Below the pieces are notes generated by a model. The model saw only the letters and a list, made by a program, of their open reading frames with translations, made no database searches and was not told the DNA's origin. From Taxawa tesnikishii (nom. ined.) (taxonomy: Eukaryota; Ascomycota; Dothideomycetes; Dothideales), in contig JAPDRO010000027.1 of assembly GCA_030247885.1 (NCBI GenBank), positions 310,001-374,000 on the forward strand: 64,000 nt of DNA, written 5' to 3'. Below are positions 37,722 through 49,776 of this stretch, in pieces. Position numbers and translations under genes: made by a program. How positions within the stretch are numbered: the stretch's first letter is position 1; each line of letters starts with the position of its first letter.

Positions 37722-39649
37722 CTACAACACATATCGGAAATCCTTGTTCTCGAACTCCGTCTTGTCCTGCATGCCAGCCTCGTTGCTAAGCTCCTTGTTA
37801 GCAGGACCATACAATCTGTCCCTGCGCCTGTTGCTGAAGAACATGTATGCTGGAAAATAATTTTAGCAGCCTGTATTGCGCAATGAGGACCGCGACGCGT
37901 ACCTAAGAGACATAGATGGCACACGAGCTTTATAGCATAGCCAACGAGGAGACCGATGGTAGCGCTAGGAAAGTCTGGCGCTTCGGATTGTTTGACAACG
38001 AACGGACCGGCGAAATTACCCCAACAATATGCCGTGCTGGAGAGGTTTCGCATATCAGCATGCCGACCTGCACAAGATCTCAATGTCAAGGTCACCTACA
38101 AGACGATGGCACTTGCCAATGATCGATGAGTATAGCCGCCCATATTCGATGAAAGCGTCACCAAGGACACGGTAAAGCCGACTGATTGCGCATTGACGAG
38201 CCAGAAACTGACTAGTCTTCCCCATTTATCGGACCTGGGAAGGTAGGCCAACGTGGCCGCTGAAACTGTGCACAGGATGTTGAAGGCAGTTGATGTTAGA
38301 AGGCGAGCTGGTTATGTCAGCCTCGATCACATCTGCCACCCAGCATTGACTGACAATTTGGAACATTGAGAGTGATGGCACCGCCGATAAACAGGGCCAC
38401 TACCTGGGTGGCGTCTCCGACAGATTTGAGCTCCGTCGTTTTGGTGGTGGAAAATCCCTTGGGCACCCGTCAGCACATCCGAAGCTCAGCGGACCGTTGC
38501 TACCTTACCATATCCCTGATTATAATGGTGGAGAATGAATTAACCACTCCATTTGGAATCGCACTACACCGGATGTCAGTCACTCCGAGGATATCGGGCA
38601 TGAATGGACCGTTGAACATACGCAGCAAACACGGAAATGAAGAGCAGTATAGCCTTTGGATCGTAGAACGCGAGTATCGCTTGTTTTCTGTTGAACGATT
38701 TGTTCTTGATGCCCGTCTCGTTTCCAGCGACACGTTTTACAGCAAGTACACGCTCATGTTCTGTCAAGAAGCGTGCCCTTGCCGGATTGTCGGGCAGCAA
38801 GAAGAAGATCACAAACGACCACAGACAGGTTGCTCCGCCAAGGATGAAGAAGATCAGTTCCCACCGTGCTGGCGTCATGTCTTCCGGCAACTTCGATACG
38901 CCCATGGAAATGTACGAACCAACGATCCCACCCCAGCCGAGGGCGGAGTACCAGATGCATTGACGAAGTGGAATTTCTCTTCTTGTATACCAGAAGCCGG
39001 TCATCAAGGTAAGACCGGGTGTCACTGCGGCCTCGAAAAGCCCCATGATGAACCGGACAGCTAGCGCACTTGAATACGAACGGCATTGTGTCAAGATGAG
39101 CACTGTGACACCCCAGAGGAGGCAGCTAACACCCAGTACTCTCTGCGCGGGGAAACGGCCGACGAGCCATCCGCAAGGGTACTGCCCGAAGAAATAACCG
39201 GCGTACACCATGGCCGAGAGGTAGTTGAACTGCTGGCCTTTGAGACCCAAGGCTTTCTGGTAGTTGAAGAGGTTCGCATAGTTGAGCGCGGTCTTGTCCA
39301 TGAACTGGAGAGCTTGTGTGATCAGGAACACAGGCAATATCACCAAGTCAATCTTCCAGCGGATACGGGTGTTCTTGAGGGTTGGTCAGTCTCTGTTTTG
39401 ACGAGCATCAGCAACGACAGGAAGTCCGTGCTTTCTATACCTCTTTGTGAGAGATCTCGATGGCAAGACCTTCTTGATATTCTTTATACCCAACGGCATT
39501 ACTCTGCCCAAGAGCGACCGTCAGAATGGCTCTCCACGTGCCTCTCTACTTCAAGAACGAACCTCCTGCTGTAGCCCAAGCTCGACCTTGTGGTCTTCAA
39601 AAGACGCTTTGTTGTCGATGCGGTCGACCTGAGGCTTTGGCTCCTCCAT
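37722..39649 (-). CDS. Major facilitator superfamily transporter, allantoate permease (Dal5) family
   Basis: Eight exons: 39649-39563, 39503-39441, 39373-38622, 38563-38509, 38457-38355, 38307-38100, 38036-37903 and 37849-37722, total 1530 nt, 509 aa, all in frame. The N-terminal cytosolic part runs into IRWKIDLVILPVFLITQALQ. Family marks include FMDKTALNYANLFNYQ, GYFFGQYPCGWLVGRFPAQR, RFIMGLFEAAVTPGLTLM, FWYTRREIPLRQ and PDNPARARFLTEHER in the central loop, then NVPNSRLLTSTAFN, THRSLASAIVFTAYCWGNFA and IGLLVGYAIKLVCHLCLL. Twelve membrane helices are expected. Dal5-type carriers import organic anions such as allantoate, vitamins or carboxylates with protons. Its place between an SDR and a dienelactone hydrolase suggests uptake of the substrate of that gene group. 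Confidence 0.93.
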
Positions 39650-40249
39650 ATCCTGTTACTCTGAAACGTGTGGCGACTTGCAGTACTGAAGACGTGCAGA
39701 TGTGCAGACTGAGCAAAGCCTCAAGCGATGATGGAGAAGCTTGAGTACTGGACCGCGAGCAATGGATCCTCGGCGTGCTTGCCTATGATACGTGGGAGGC
39801 GCTTCTGTACAATGTGCTGCCAAGCAACATCATCCTTCCTGTCTCTGGTCTTCCGAACGCCGTCAGGTTCAGGTTAAGGTTACACTGAGGGGTAGGTCTC
39901 TGAACCAACAACCGAAGGCGTCCTATCAGATTGTGCGCCGTAGATTGACGCCCCAGTATCGATTCGCCGATCGTCTCTCACCACGCGTTGCCAGAGCGGA
40001 AACCCGGCACTGAAAGCTCACGAAGGTGAGAACTCCGGCGAAGAACTGCACGTATATTGCCTCTTACGTCTAAGTGCACGATTGGAGATATGCGGGGTAG
40101 AGGCTGGGGTAGTGCGGAAGTCTTGCGCAGATGCATCCGAGGTGAAGCGTGTCCTCCAAATTCCAACATCTATCCCAGACCCTGCTCAGTAACTTTTCTC
40201 GAGATGAACATACATCAGGTTCGCGAAGCAGAGGGTATATGCGACAACC
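39650..40249. promoter_or_regulatory. Divergent promoter region between the MFS transporter and the dienelactone hydrolase gene
   Basis: 600 bases between opposite start codons. Shared control by the nearby Zn2Cys6 regulator would place its sites here, but no unambiguous paired CGG motif was established by eye. Confidence 0.45.
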
Positions 40250-41280
40250 ATGTCGGCGGAGAAGCAAGATCCGTTCGTTGCCAAGCCTTCCGGAGAATGC
40301 TGCCTGAAAGGCTCTCTTCATGACGGTGAACCTCGGGGCAGTTATGATACCGTTGCAGATGTAGAGACGTACGTTGTGCATCCAAAGGAAGGGAATGGCA
40401 ACGGTCATATCCTACTGTACTTCCCAGATGTCTGGGGGTTTTTCCCTAACGGACTTCTCATCATGGACGGCTTCGCCGACGCGGGTTACTTAGTGCTCGG
40501 ATTGGACTACTTTCGTGGTGTGAGCATATCCTATACCAGGGGACAGTGATTTGCAAATCTAATGCCAGACGGTTCGAGCAGGACCCTGTTTGGAGGCACA
40601 GGAAGAGCAGACATGATCGTGAGACCGAGCCGGACTTTGACTACGAAGCTTGGAAGAAGAAGCACACCACGTTTGCTAATGAAGCAACCCCCAAATGGGT
40701 CAAAGAAGTCAAGTCCAAATATGGGAAACCGGACACGAAGTACGCTTGCGTTGGGTGAGTACTTCTGCGAAAGCCCTGACGATACCGTTTCGTTAATGGT
40801 ACCTGAAGCTACTGCTTCGGAGCTCCGTATGTGTGCGACGAACTTGCCGGGGACATCGTTACAGCGGGTGCTTTCGCGCATCCAGCCTTTTTGAGAGAGC
40901 ATCATTTCTACAATTTGAAAAGTAACTGCACAGTCCAGATATGGTTGAGCGGCTTTTGCTTTTCTGACGTAACGACAGAACCGCTTTTCCTCTCTTGTTC
41001 GGAAATCGACCATACATTTGATACAGACTCGCGCAACAAGGCTATCGACATATTGCAAAATGAGAAGAAATGCTTCCAGTTGCAGCTGTTCTCGGGTGTG
41101 GAACATGGGTTTGCCCTACGAGGGAATATGGAGGATCCGTATGAACGTAGGTCTCCGTTTGCGGAAGTGCCATCTCCCTGCAACTGCTGATCTCCGTGTT
41201 TCACAGGGTACGCGAAAGAACAGAGCCTGAAGGGTATTGTGGAGTGGTTTGACTTCTGGCTGGGCGGTGGTAGCAGCTGA
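40250..41280 (+). CDS. Dienelactone hydrolase family protein, 265 aa
   Basis: Five exons: 40250-40519, 40582-40754, 40809-40921, 40979-41146 and 41207-41280, total 798 nt with stop. The N-terminus GECCLKGSLHDGEPRG is typical of fungal DLH proteins. The alpha/beta-hydrolase core has ILLYFPDVWGFFPNG. The nucleophile is the Cys of VGYCFGAPYV, the acid is in SCSEIDHTFD, and the His is in VEHGFALRG, so the Cys-Asp-His triad is complete. Dienelactone hydrolases open the lactone ring of dienelactones in chloroaromatic and related degradation; many fungal members act on other small esters or lactones. The gene is divergent from the MFS transporter and followed by a co-directional SDR. No signal peptide. 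Confidence 0.93.
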
Positions 41281-42000
41281 AGTTGGTCGTGGCGAACAAA
41301 ATTCTCAACACGCGGTTTTCTTGATGGTCGTCTTTCTGCCCAATCGTCGCTCTGCGGAAGTGCTGCAGGCATGAACCAGGCGGTTACGTGACGGGCTGCC
41401 ATTCTGAAGGGCAATCCGCTCCGCAGCCTGTTCGGACTATATGTCGATAATACTTGCGAACGCTGTTGTCAGATTGATCATGAAAATGCATGCTCAGAGG
41501 ACGGAGGTTTGCTAATGCGACGCCTGTACAGAGTGCGCTCGCGCAGGGCAAGCTCGTGCTGGGAAGCTTATGTAACATGGAGGAGCTTATGTACAAGATG
41601 CTCTTCACGAATGATCTTCATGTATGTGGCAGTTACAAGTAGGGCGGACATGTTCAATAACGCTAGCCTCACCGCCCTTGATGGACACATACACATAACC
41701 TTTGCCTTACCTTCTTATTCCTGTTTGAACACTGACAGCTAGGAGAGGATAACGACAGATGGGATTGGCTTCTGCGCTCCATTCACTTAATGAGCTATTT
41801 CACGCTGGTGTTGAAAGGGATCGTATATCATGGCTCGGATCGTGGAGGAGTAACCGATTTACCCCGCCTGATGGAGATCTGCATGGTTGTCCGGAATCGC
41901 AGCTTCTGATGATTATCAACCTCTGAATCCCCTGGCTAGCCCTGGTGTTTGAATCCGTAACAGAGAGACCGAAACACAAGACCAAGCAATAACGTTCAGG
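41281..42000. other. Intergenic region upstream of the second SDR gene
   Basis: About 720 bases with no gene recognised. It should contain the DLH 3' UTR and the SDR promoter. Short open frames on both strands lack domain pattern. Confidence 0.4.
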
Positions 42001-43092
42001 ATGGCGCACGTTCCGAAAGCCTTCGACTTTAGCGGTGAGGTAGCCATTGTGAGCGGCGCCGGTTCCCGAATGGCAGGTGAGATTGGCAATGGCCGAGCCA
42101 CAGCGATTCTACTGGCTCGCCAGGGTGCCAAAGTCGCCTTGCTCGACAACAATGTGGAATGGGTGCAGGAAACAAAGCGCATGATTGATGGAGAGGGCGG
42201 TATCTCCGAGGTCATCCAAGTAGATGTGACGGTGGAGGAATCGTGCAAAGCAGCCGTAGCGAAGACGATAGAACTGTTTGGCACAGTGCATGTCCTTGTC
42301 AATGTCGGTAGGCAACTATACCAGATATCAGTTCACGTCTCTCTATACTCACAGCTACAGTCGGTGTCGGCGGTGCCATGGGCGACGCAACCACGATCAA
42401 TCTGGATGATTGGGACCGAGATATGCGCATCAATGTCACGAGCATGGTCATGATGGCCCGCCACGTCATACCGGAGATGCGAAAGAATGGAAGGGGTGCC
42501 ATTGTAAACATCTCCTCCGTCAGCGGCCGTATGTCCGCATTCAACTTGTTGTAGCGGGCGCGCGTTGACACCTCCGCAGTTCTTGGAGGCAACCCAAGCC
42601 TTCTATACCCGACGTCAAAGGGTGCAATTATCCAGATGACACGTGCCATGGCCGCCCAACATGGACCGGAAAACATCAGGGTCAATTGCGTATGTCCAGG
42701 AATGGTATACACTCCGATGGTGCGAGGCAGGGGCATGACGGACGAAATGCGTCAAGCTCGCATCAACCAGAATCTGATGAAGATAGAAGGCACAGGTTGG
42801 GATGTAGGATACGGTATGTCCGAAGAGAATTGGGAAACCTACGTGAATGTTCCTGACCGCCTTTTGTTTTGCAGCAATCCTTTTCTTGTGCAGCAAGGAG
42901 GCAAGATGGATCACAGGCCTCATCATGCCTGTGGATGCCGGCGTAAGTCCTTTGGAATGGGGTCGGAAGGTCATCCAGTGCTGACGCTTCTCGAAATAGA
43001 CAACCGCAGGGAAAGCGGATAGACCGGCTCTAAAAGCGGATTCTTTGGCTGAACAAAACTCCAATGAGCTGCAGTCCAAGGGTGCTTACTGA
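42001..43092 (+). CDS. Short-chain dehydrogenase/reductase, 289 aa
   Basis: Five exons: 42001-42307, 42361-42528, 42580-42813, 42875-42942 and 43000-43092, total 870 nt. The cofactor-binding glycine motif is VSGAGSRMAGEIGNGRATA, longer than usual between the glycines; the acidic residue in ALLDNN suggests preference for NAD(H). The active-site segment is IVNISSVSGLL followed by YPTSKGAIIQMTRAMAAQHG, then IRVNCVCPGMVYTPM. The protein ends with a polar tail of about 30 residues (ADSLAEQNSNELQSKGAY). It follows the dienelactone hydrolase in the same direction. A role in oxidising or reducing a product of the same pathway is inferred from position only. Confidence 0.92.
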
Positions 43093-45140
43093 GAACTGCT
43101 GTTTGATCAAAATTTCGCGATCCTCATCAGGGCTTACGTGCTATGAGCCGTGCTATCCTCCACGGAAATCCATATGACACGTGAGTATCTTACCTATGGG
43201 TCAGCCAACTAGAAGAATGGCGCATCAATCGCAACTAGTCCGAGACGTTCCTTGTACTCCCCTTTCCCTCCGAGGACAAGCGCACCTACAGTCCTTTTCC
43301 GCGTCAAGCCTTGCCCGTAAACTTAGGTTTGTCCTGTTGCGTGCTTTTCCTCAAAAAGTGTTGCTGGCCTGATACGCAAGGTTGTGAGCCAACAAAAGCC
43401 CTCTTGGTAGAATACGTTTTCTCGGCCCAAAAATTACAAGGCACTTTGCCATCCAGTCCAGGACCATGTTCTCTTTTACTTCGGAGCGTCGATAGCGCAG
43501 CGATTCTGGCACTCGAAGCAAGCATACTCCGCGTCGAAGTACAGTCTCCGCACGGAGACCAGCTGTTTTAGAAGATCCAGGCACGGGCGTTGTATTTCGC
43601 GTTTTGAGCAGCGTTGACCCATTCACTCAAGCTGTTGGAAGGGCCGAGAAACCTGAAGCCTTTGATGACCGCTTCTGGGAAGCGGGCTAGCCTTGTATTC
43701 CCTGTAAGGGCGGCAATATTCGAGCCTGGGCTGGTGGGGTTCAGAACGACCAGAACCAGTCGTGAGTTGCTATAGGTTGCGCTCGTTCAGTCCAAGTGTT
43801 CTTAGACTGGACCAAACCGTCGTTGACCATGACGGGCTTTCTGACATCCCGTGGCTGAACTGGTTGCGCCGCAGCCTTGAAAGAAGAAACACAGCCAGGT
43901 TCGTAGTATGCTGTGCACCTGATCCGATCTTGCGGTTGCCACTGCATCTCAAGCTCAACTCTCACTGAGCTTATGCGTGATGGACGCCAAAGTTTTGCAC
44001 GTGCGCGGACCCATCTGCAAAACAGGCACCTGGTGTCTTCGATGTTTCAAGAAAAAGGACCGAGGACTAAAGATCTCAGTCCTCCTGCATTGCTCACGTG
44101 ATTGGCTCTGATCACCTGGAGCTCCGCAAGTTTTGGAGTCGTACTCCCTGAAAGATTGTTGGCTCCAGTGGCAACCTGGTCTACGCCACTGTCATCGCGC
44201 GGTCGCTTCTTGCCAGTTATCGCTGGCTGTTCGCCGCCTCGAGGCAGGTTCGCATCACGGTCGTCGTCCCTTTGGACATCGAAGTCGAAATGCTGGCATA
44301 TGTCGCAAAGACATGGATTATGCATGATGCCAAGCAGATGGAGATCGTGAGTATGGACATGTTTTTGTTGGAAGGACCGCGTCGAGCGCGGTAGGGTGAT
44401 CGCGAAGAAGGCACAAAGCTTGTGCTAGACCAGATTAGGCAGCATTTAAGCCACATTGAGCGCCTACTAGCAAAACCCCTTGAGTGATGCCAAGGAGAAG
44501 ACTCTCGTAACTTATCGCATGCACCAAGCTGCATTGCTTTCTCTCTGCAACAGTCCAGTGAACACTTTCCATATACGGCCATTGCGGAAGAACTATATCA
44601 CGCTACTTCTTACCGCCTTCTTACGAGTGATACTGGTGGGCATACGAACTACCACGGCACGTTGTCAGTTCTGCTACCACCTTCTCGAGCGGTTTTGTCG
44701 GTTCCTCGCGTCACCGGCGTGCGGCTCCATTGGTTGTCACCGACTGCGAGCCGGTCTTCGAAAAGTTGACATTGTTATGGCTATCCACCTTCCCAAAGTG
44801 CCTGAGGGATCACCATAATCACGTGATATGGAAAACTTGGATTCATTCCAAGCTATATGTAAAATACTTCGGAAAACAACCCTTGCCAGTGTCCGTTACA
44901 TCAAATCTGGTTGCTTGCCTTTCGTGTATGTAGCTATAGACAGATAGAGAAGCGAATGGTCCAAATTCTACTTGCTTACCTACGAAATTTGTGAACATGG
45001 TGTCAGTGAAGGTGGCGCCAAGCCCGACGTTGGTATTTGTCTCCAGCGGAATCGCGGCCGCTCAAACACTCCTCGGTCTTGTCTTACATTTGAACCTCTG
45101 CCGGTCGTTCTGAAACAACAAAGAAAGAAGAGGCCGACTC
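43093..45140. other. 2-kb intergenic region with one unexplained protein-like open stretch
   Basis: No gene was recognised. In one frame 44152-44394 (+) is open and reads like protein (NLVYATVIARSLLASYRWLF, then DIEVEMLAYVAKTWIMHDAK) and is followed by a GTGAGT-type donor at 44347. There is no ATG near its start, and no matching upstream exon was found. It could be a remnant of a gene, or an exon of a gene broken by a base error. The remainder shows only short frames. The last 100 bases are the presumed leader of the Zn2Cys6 regulator. Confidence 0.35.
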
Positions 45141-47886
45141 ATGGCTCCTCGCTCGCGCACTGGATGGTGAGACGGTTCCCTGCTGGTTGCTGATTGTCAA
45201 TTATGCTCTTCGGCTGACCTTCCCAGTCTGACATGCCGCAATCGGAAGGTACGACGGGCTCCATAGCATCAACGCATCATGATGGCGGTCTCGTCCCACT
45301 CCAACTACTGACGCTTTTCCGTCTAGCTGAAATGTGATGAGCAACACCGTGCTGGAGCAATCTCTTGCGGCCAGTGCCTCAAGGCCAACCGCGATTGCGT
45401 ACCCAGCCCTGCCGTCGTCTTTCGGCACCAGCAAAATGCGTCGATGAATGGCCCGTCGTCCGGCACACAGAGCAGCCTGAACAGCTTCTATGGCTACAAG
45501 GAAACCTTCACGCGGGATAGTGTATGGGTTGATATTCCAAACCGATGTACGTGTGACTGATGACGACCTCCGAACGCGTACTCAGCAAGAGACAGTGACT
45601 TTCGTGCATGTTACGGATCCATTCAATGATTCCGAAACCTACGAACCGTAAGGCTGCTTCTCCTCACAGTGTCTTCACCGTTAGGTCGCTCTGCGGCTTG
45701 TCTCCGCATCACACGTCTAAGAACATGGTCTTTCCCAGATACTTGCTGACCGCCTCGCAGGCCACAGCCTTATGTGACTTTACCAACGCCTGCTGCCATA
45801 TATGATCCGCTTCCCTCCCAGACGAATCAGGACCTTACATCGCACTCGATTTTCGAGAATCAGCCTCTGACTCATGGCTTGGAGGCCCTCTCCGCTGCCG
45901 CGTCCGGAGACCACTACTCCTTCGACCATCGAGAGGCCTCGACAAGTTATCCTCGGACCGCGCAGGACTTGCGGTATATCCTCAACGAGCCATCTTCACC
46001 TGACATATCGCCCCAAATTGATCCCAGGCTACAGGCTGATCCTACTGTCTTTGCACAAAACGGTCATGCATTTGCAGAAAATGAGCATGCATCTGGTCTG
46101 GATGTGACAGAGGTCCTTCTCCCGAACGAACCGTTAGAAACAGACGAGGATGTCCAATTCCTATTACGCTACTTTTCAGAAGGACCAGGTGCTTGGATGG
46201 ATCTGTTCGACTTGGGCTCCTTTTTCGCCGTCGACGTGCTGGTCAAGGCTTCCTCATGCCCTTTGCTTTTGCATGCCGCTATAGCTCTCTCAGCCAAGGC
46301 ATTGGGCAGGATCACCCGCAATGCTCGAAATCCATCACCGGAATCTCTATCGTGCAAACGGGCTGCAGCATCAAAACACAACTGTTCCCACTGGTTCCAC
46401 AAAGCGAGCAAATACTACGATCGTGCAGTCATATTACTGAGGAAAGCTTTGATGAACGAAACAAACGCACTGCCGAGACCAGACTCGGACGAGCTGATCG
46501 CGACCACTGCAATACTCTGTGTCTATGAGTTTCTGGACGATTCCGGACAGGAGTGGTCGAAGCACCTTGACGGCGCTAAGAGCTTGTTCGATATCGCTAA
46601 AGACTCCGCCATGTATGTCACCGCACTGTCTTCAGGCCAAGATATGCCGCTACCGGTCGCACGATCCAGTAAAGGGCGCAGGGCAGTATTTTGGAATATC
46701 TGTAGGCAGGACATGTTGAGCGCATGTAAGTGGTTTCCCTTTCCGTTTTCTCTACAATGCAATGTGCACATGCCACGATAAACGTGATCGCGCTATCGCA
46801 TCAACTGGTGCACTGTCAAGATTATCATCATCGATGCCTTCGCATATTCATCACAATGTGATATCAAACCAACAAACCTCTTCTGTCGTCCCGACGGCAC
46901 TACCAACACCACCCTTCACGCACCCTTCTTCGCAAGACAACCATGGCTCCCCGTTCCTAAGGTTTCCACTGCTGTACTGATCGGATCTTGTCATATAGAC
47001 CTTCTCCAAGCTGACGTCAACAGTCATCAATAGTACATCAACTCGTTTGGACACCTCAGATCTTGCAATGTGGCGATCGGCAGGCCTGCACATCGTAGAC
47101 ACTGGCTTCATCGTCCCTTCCAATGACCCAGCACGTCACGAACCTATGGACGATGACATGATCTCGAACGCGCTCGTCTGGCTAATGATGAAGCTTGTCA
47201 ACTTCATCGCCGCAGGGGACGATGTACCCGAAGAAATCAGCCCGTTAGGACTGGGCGTCAGGCAAAAACAGCTTCTGGACTACTGGGAAGGACTAAGCCG
47301 GCAGTTCGACGTGTGGCACCAAGGGTTGCCTGACAGCTTCAAGCCCAGTGCTACAGTCGGACCGGATGCGAACGATCCCGGAAAGCCCCAGCTGCCTCGC
47401 AAATGGTTTGCTCGTCCCATGTGTGCGTCAACCATGCAGCACTTTCATTTGGCGCGCATCCAGCTCCTGTACAACAAACCGCACCTTTCGACCTTCCGGC
47501 CACCACGTACCGTAACCTCACCACGCTCCTCATCCCCGCGAGACGTTCGCAGTCCTTCCTCCTTGATCGAACGCGCAGACTCATACGCGGTAGTCGCTCA
47601 ACAGAGCGCCGTACACGCGCGTGAGATCATAAGCATTGCAATGGCACAAACCGACGAAGCCGTCAGGATCCACAGCGTGCAGCCGCTGTGGGTGGCCGGC
47701 CAGATACTCGGACGGAAGACCGCAGGCGAGCTGCCGGGCAAGGAGTTTGAAGTGATGAGGAGATGTATCACAGCTTTGTTGAGGAGCATTGAGAGGGATA
47801 CGGGCTGGGCGACGCAGTACAGGGTGGACGACCTGCTACGGAATTGGAGCGTACCGGAGGGTTGGACCGGTGAAGAGGAAAGGTAG
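45141..47886 (+). CDS. Zn2Cys6 fungal transcription factor, 716 aa
   Basis: Six exons: 45141-45166, 45227-45248, 45327-45546, 45596-45647, 45761-46725 and 47021-47886, total 2151 nt. The first three exons build the binuclear zinc cluster, CLTCRNRKLKCDEQ...CGQCLKANRDC, spacing C-x2-C-x6-C-x10-C-x2-C-x6-C; two introns cut the cluster. The middle region, from DEDVQFLLRYFSEGPGAWMD to EFLDDSGQEWSKHLDGAKSL and RAVFWNICRQDMLSA, is the fungal-specific regulatory domain. The last exon starts FINSTSTRLDTSDLAMWRSA after a 295-nt intron, the longest seen here. Such proteins bind CGG-containing sites and often control a neighbouring metabolic gene group; the SDR/MFS/DLH/SDR set 2-9 kb upstream is the obvious candidate. 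Target and inducer are unknown. Confidence 0.93.
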
Positions 47887-48307
47887 ACACGGCAGAGTGT
47901 TGCCAACGGTCGGCTCGGGAAAACAGGCAATTGTTGGTGCAAAGCAGGATTAACACAGCAAATTCCTGCGTGCAGATAACTGCAATGACCGAAAAGAGGA
48001 CCGAGAAACGAGTCAGGGAGCCAAAAGCAGGCATGCAGCGGCGGTGGCGAGAAAGTATGCAATTGCGAAATCTCGCCAAAGTTGGAGTCCTATCTATCTA
48101 TTGCCGGTGGTTCAATGTTACAAGGAGTGACTGTGTAAAGTTCAAAGCAGAAATAAGAGCAAAAAGCTGGAAACCGAATTTGTAGTCATCATGCAAGCCC
48201 ACCTCCCTTCCCTCCCCTCCCCAGATCGTCACATTCTATCGTCTCCCCGCGCGCGTCGTTTTGGTGAGCCTTTGCGGACGGGTTCGATTCCCGCATATCC
48301 CCCACCC
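47887..48307. other. Convergent 3' region
   Basis: About 420 bases between the stops of the Zn2Cys6 gene (+) and the secreted-protein gene (-). No gene was seen. A GGTTCGATTCC sequence near 48276 resembles a tRNA B-box, but no cloverleaf could be drawn around it. Confidence 0.45.
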
Positions 48308-48989
48308 TCAATACGGGGTCGGCGTCGGCATGACGGTCGCGCAAGGCGGCTGTACCGTCTCGGTCCAAGTGGCGCAGCCGGATGGGCAGGCGGTCGGGCA
48401 CCTCTTGATCGCCGTCTGCAGGGCGGAGTTGGTGCAGCAGGGATCCGTGGCCGTGGGGCAGCGTGCCGTGACCGTAGTCAAGCTGACGCAGGCGAGCGTG
48501 ATGCACGTTGCAGTGTTGAAGGGGCAGTTGCTCGGCTCGAGTGTCGTGGTCGGGCGATCTGGACAGCTGCGCGGGAGGGTGTAGACGGTTGGGACGGCGG
48601 AGGTGATGTAGCTGGTGCCGGTGACGAGGTAGTCGGCGACGCCGGTGATGAGGGAGGTCGTGGTTGTGGTGATGACGGTGGTTTTCGTGAAGTAGGAGCC
48701 GCTCATTGAGGTGTAGACCGAGGGGATTGTGGTGATGTAGGAGGTCGTGAACGGCGTGCTTGCTGGACAGGTAGGTGCCGTTGGGCCTGGGGTTGGCACA
48801 TTGTCGGTGCATGTTCCGCATGGAGCTCCCGAGGAGGAGGACTTGTACTTCGTCCACGGCTCTGGAGCGGCGGCGACCAGGCTGCTGTCAGGGTTCGTGA
48901 GCTTTGGCTAACGCTATGTTGAGCTTTTGGGATGGTAGTTACCTCATGGCCAGGACAAGAGCGGCAATTCTGTTTCCGAAGGACAGCAT
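48308..48989 (-). CDS. Secreted Thr- and Cys-rich protein, 207 aa
   Basis: Two exons, 48989-48943 and 48884-48308 (58-nt intron, GTAACT donor, TGACAG acceptor). The N-terminus MLSFGNRIAALVLAMSSLVA followed by AAPEP is a signal peptide with a likely cleavage after Ala. The mature protein has about 15 cysteines (for example CGTC, DPCCTN, CPSGC) separated by Thr/Ser/Pro/Tyr-rich stretches such as TKTTVITTTTTSLITG, suited to O-glycosylation. There is no GPI signal at the C-terminus (ends VMPTPTPY). Size, secretion and paired cysteines fit a cell-wall or apoplastic protein or an effector candidate; I recognise no named family. Confidence 0.82.
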
Positions 48990-49737
48990 GGTTGTCTGAA
49001 GTGGGGTCTCCAAGGGAAGCTTGAGTGGATCGTGGTAAAGAAGTCTTGGAGGTTATCTCTTGGTGTGGACTTGCAGAACTTGCTTGGCCGAAGGGTCTAC
49101 TTTATATGTCTCTCCCAGCACCGCGCCCACCCCGTGGTTGAGCATGACCTGATGGAGGTTCATCATGCCAACCTCGTACAGCTGGGAGGTTTACAGGGAG
49201 ACCTGACGACAAGACATCTTGGCTACTACCGAATAATGGCAGCCAAGCTGCTCCTCAATATATATTTTGCTCAGGCGGTGTCTCTTCCGAACAAGTGCAT
49301 CATCAAAGGGTGTGAATTGACCTAAATATAGAGCTGCCGGGTCACGTGTGGGCGTTCTTGCGTTACCCCACAGAGATCTGGAGAGGGGCAACACCGCAGC
49401 GGCATGCCAATTACGGGTTGGAGCGATGCGAGGGTTCCGTCTGCGAAGGGTCTACTGCCAGATGCGCTTCTTGCAGCTGGATCAGGAGACGCAGCCTCAT
49501 CCAAGGTCCTAGTTGTGAGCCATTAAAATCATTGGACAGACCAGGCAGAAGTTGCCAAGCTACCCTTGTAGCACATGACAAACTGAGAATACGGGCGCAA
49601 CGGAGGAGATTAGCACGGAAGACTCAAGAAGCATTGCAAGAACTCCCACCTGCCAAGGTTTTCCTTCGAATGCTGAAGAAGGGAGTTACATCTGATACGC
49701 CCTTGCGCGGTAGAACACTTACATATGCACTCTAGAG

Positions 49738-49776
49738 AGCAGCAATCGAGCAGCAATCGAGCAGCAATCGAGCAGC
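49738..49776 (+). repeat. Short tandem repeat, 11-nt unit AGCAGCAATCG, about 3.5 copies
   Basis: Three perfect copies of AGCAGCAATCG follow each other, with a partial fourth (AGCAGC). The repeat lies in non-coding DNA and is probably a minisatellite prone to copy-number change. Confidence 0.9.

Noticed and set aside
48270-48295. GGTTCGATTCCCGC resembles a tRNA T-arm/B-box
   Set aside because: No matching acceptor stem, A-box or anticodon arm lies upstream at the right distance, and it adjoins the end of a coding gene.
48189-48857. 222-codon minus-strand open frame rich in His and Arg
   Set aside because: It is the shifted frame of the Thr/Cys-rich secreted protein, whose repeats produce the His/Arg pattern.
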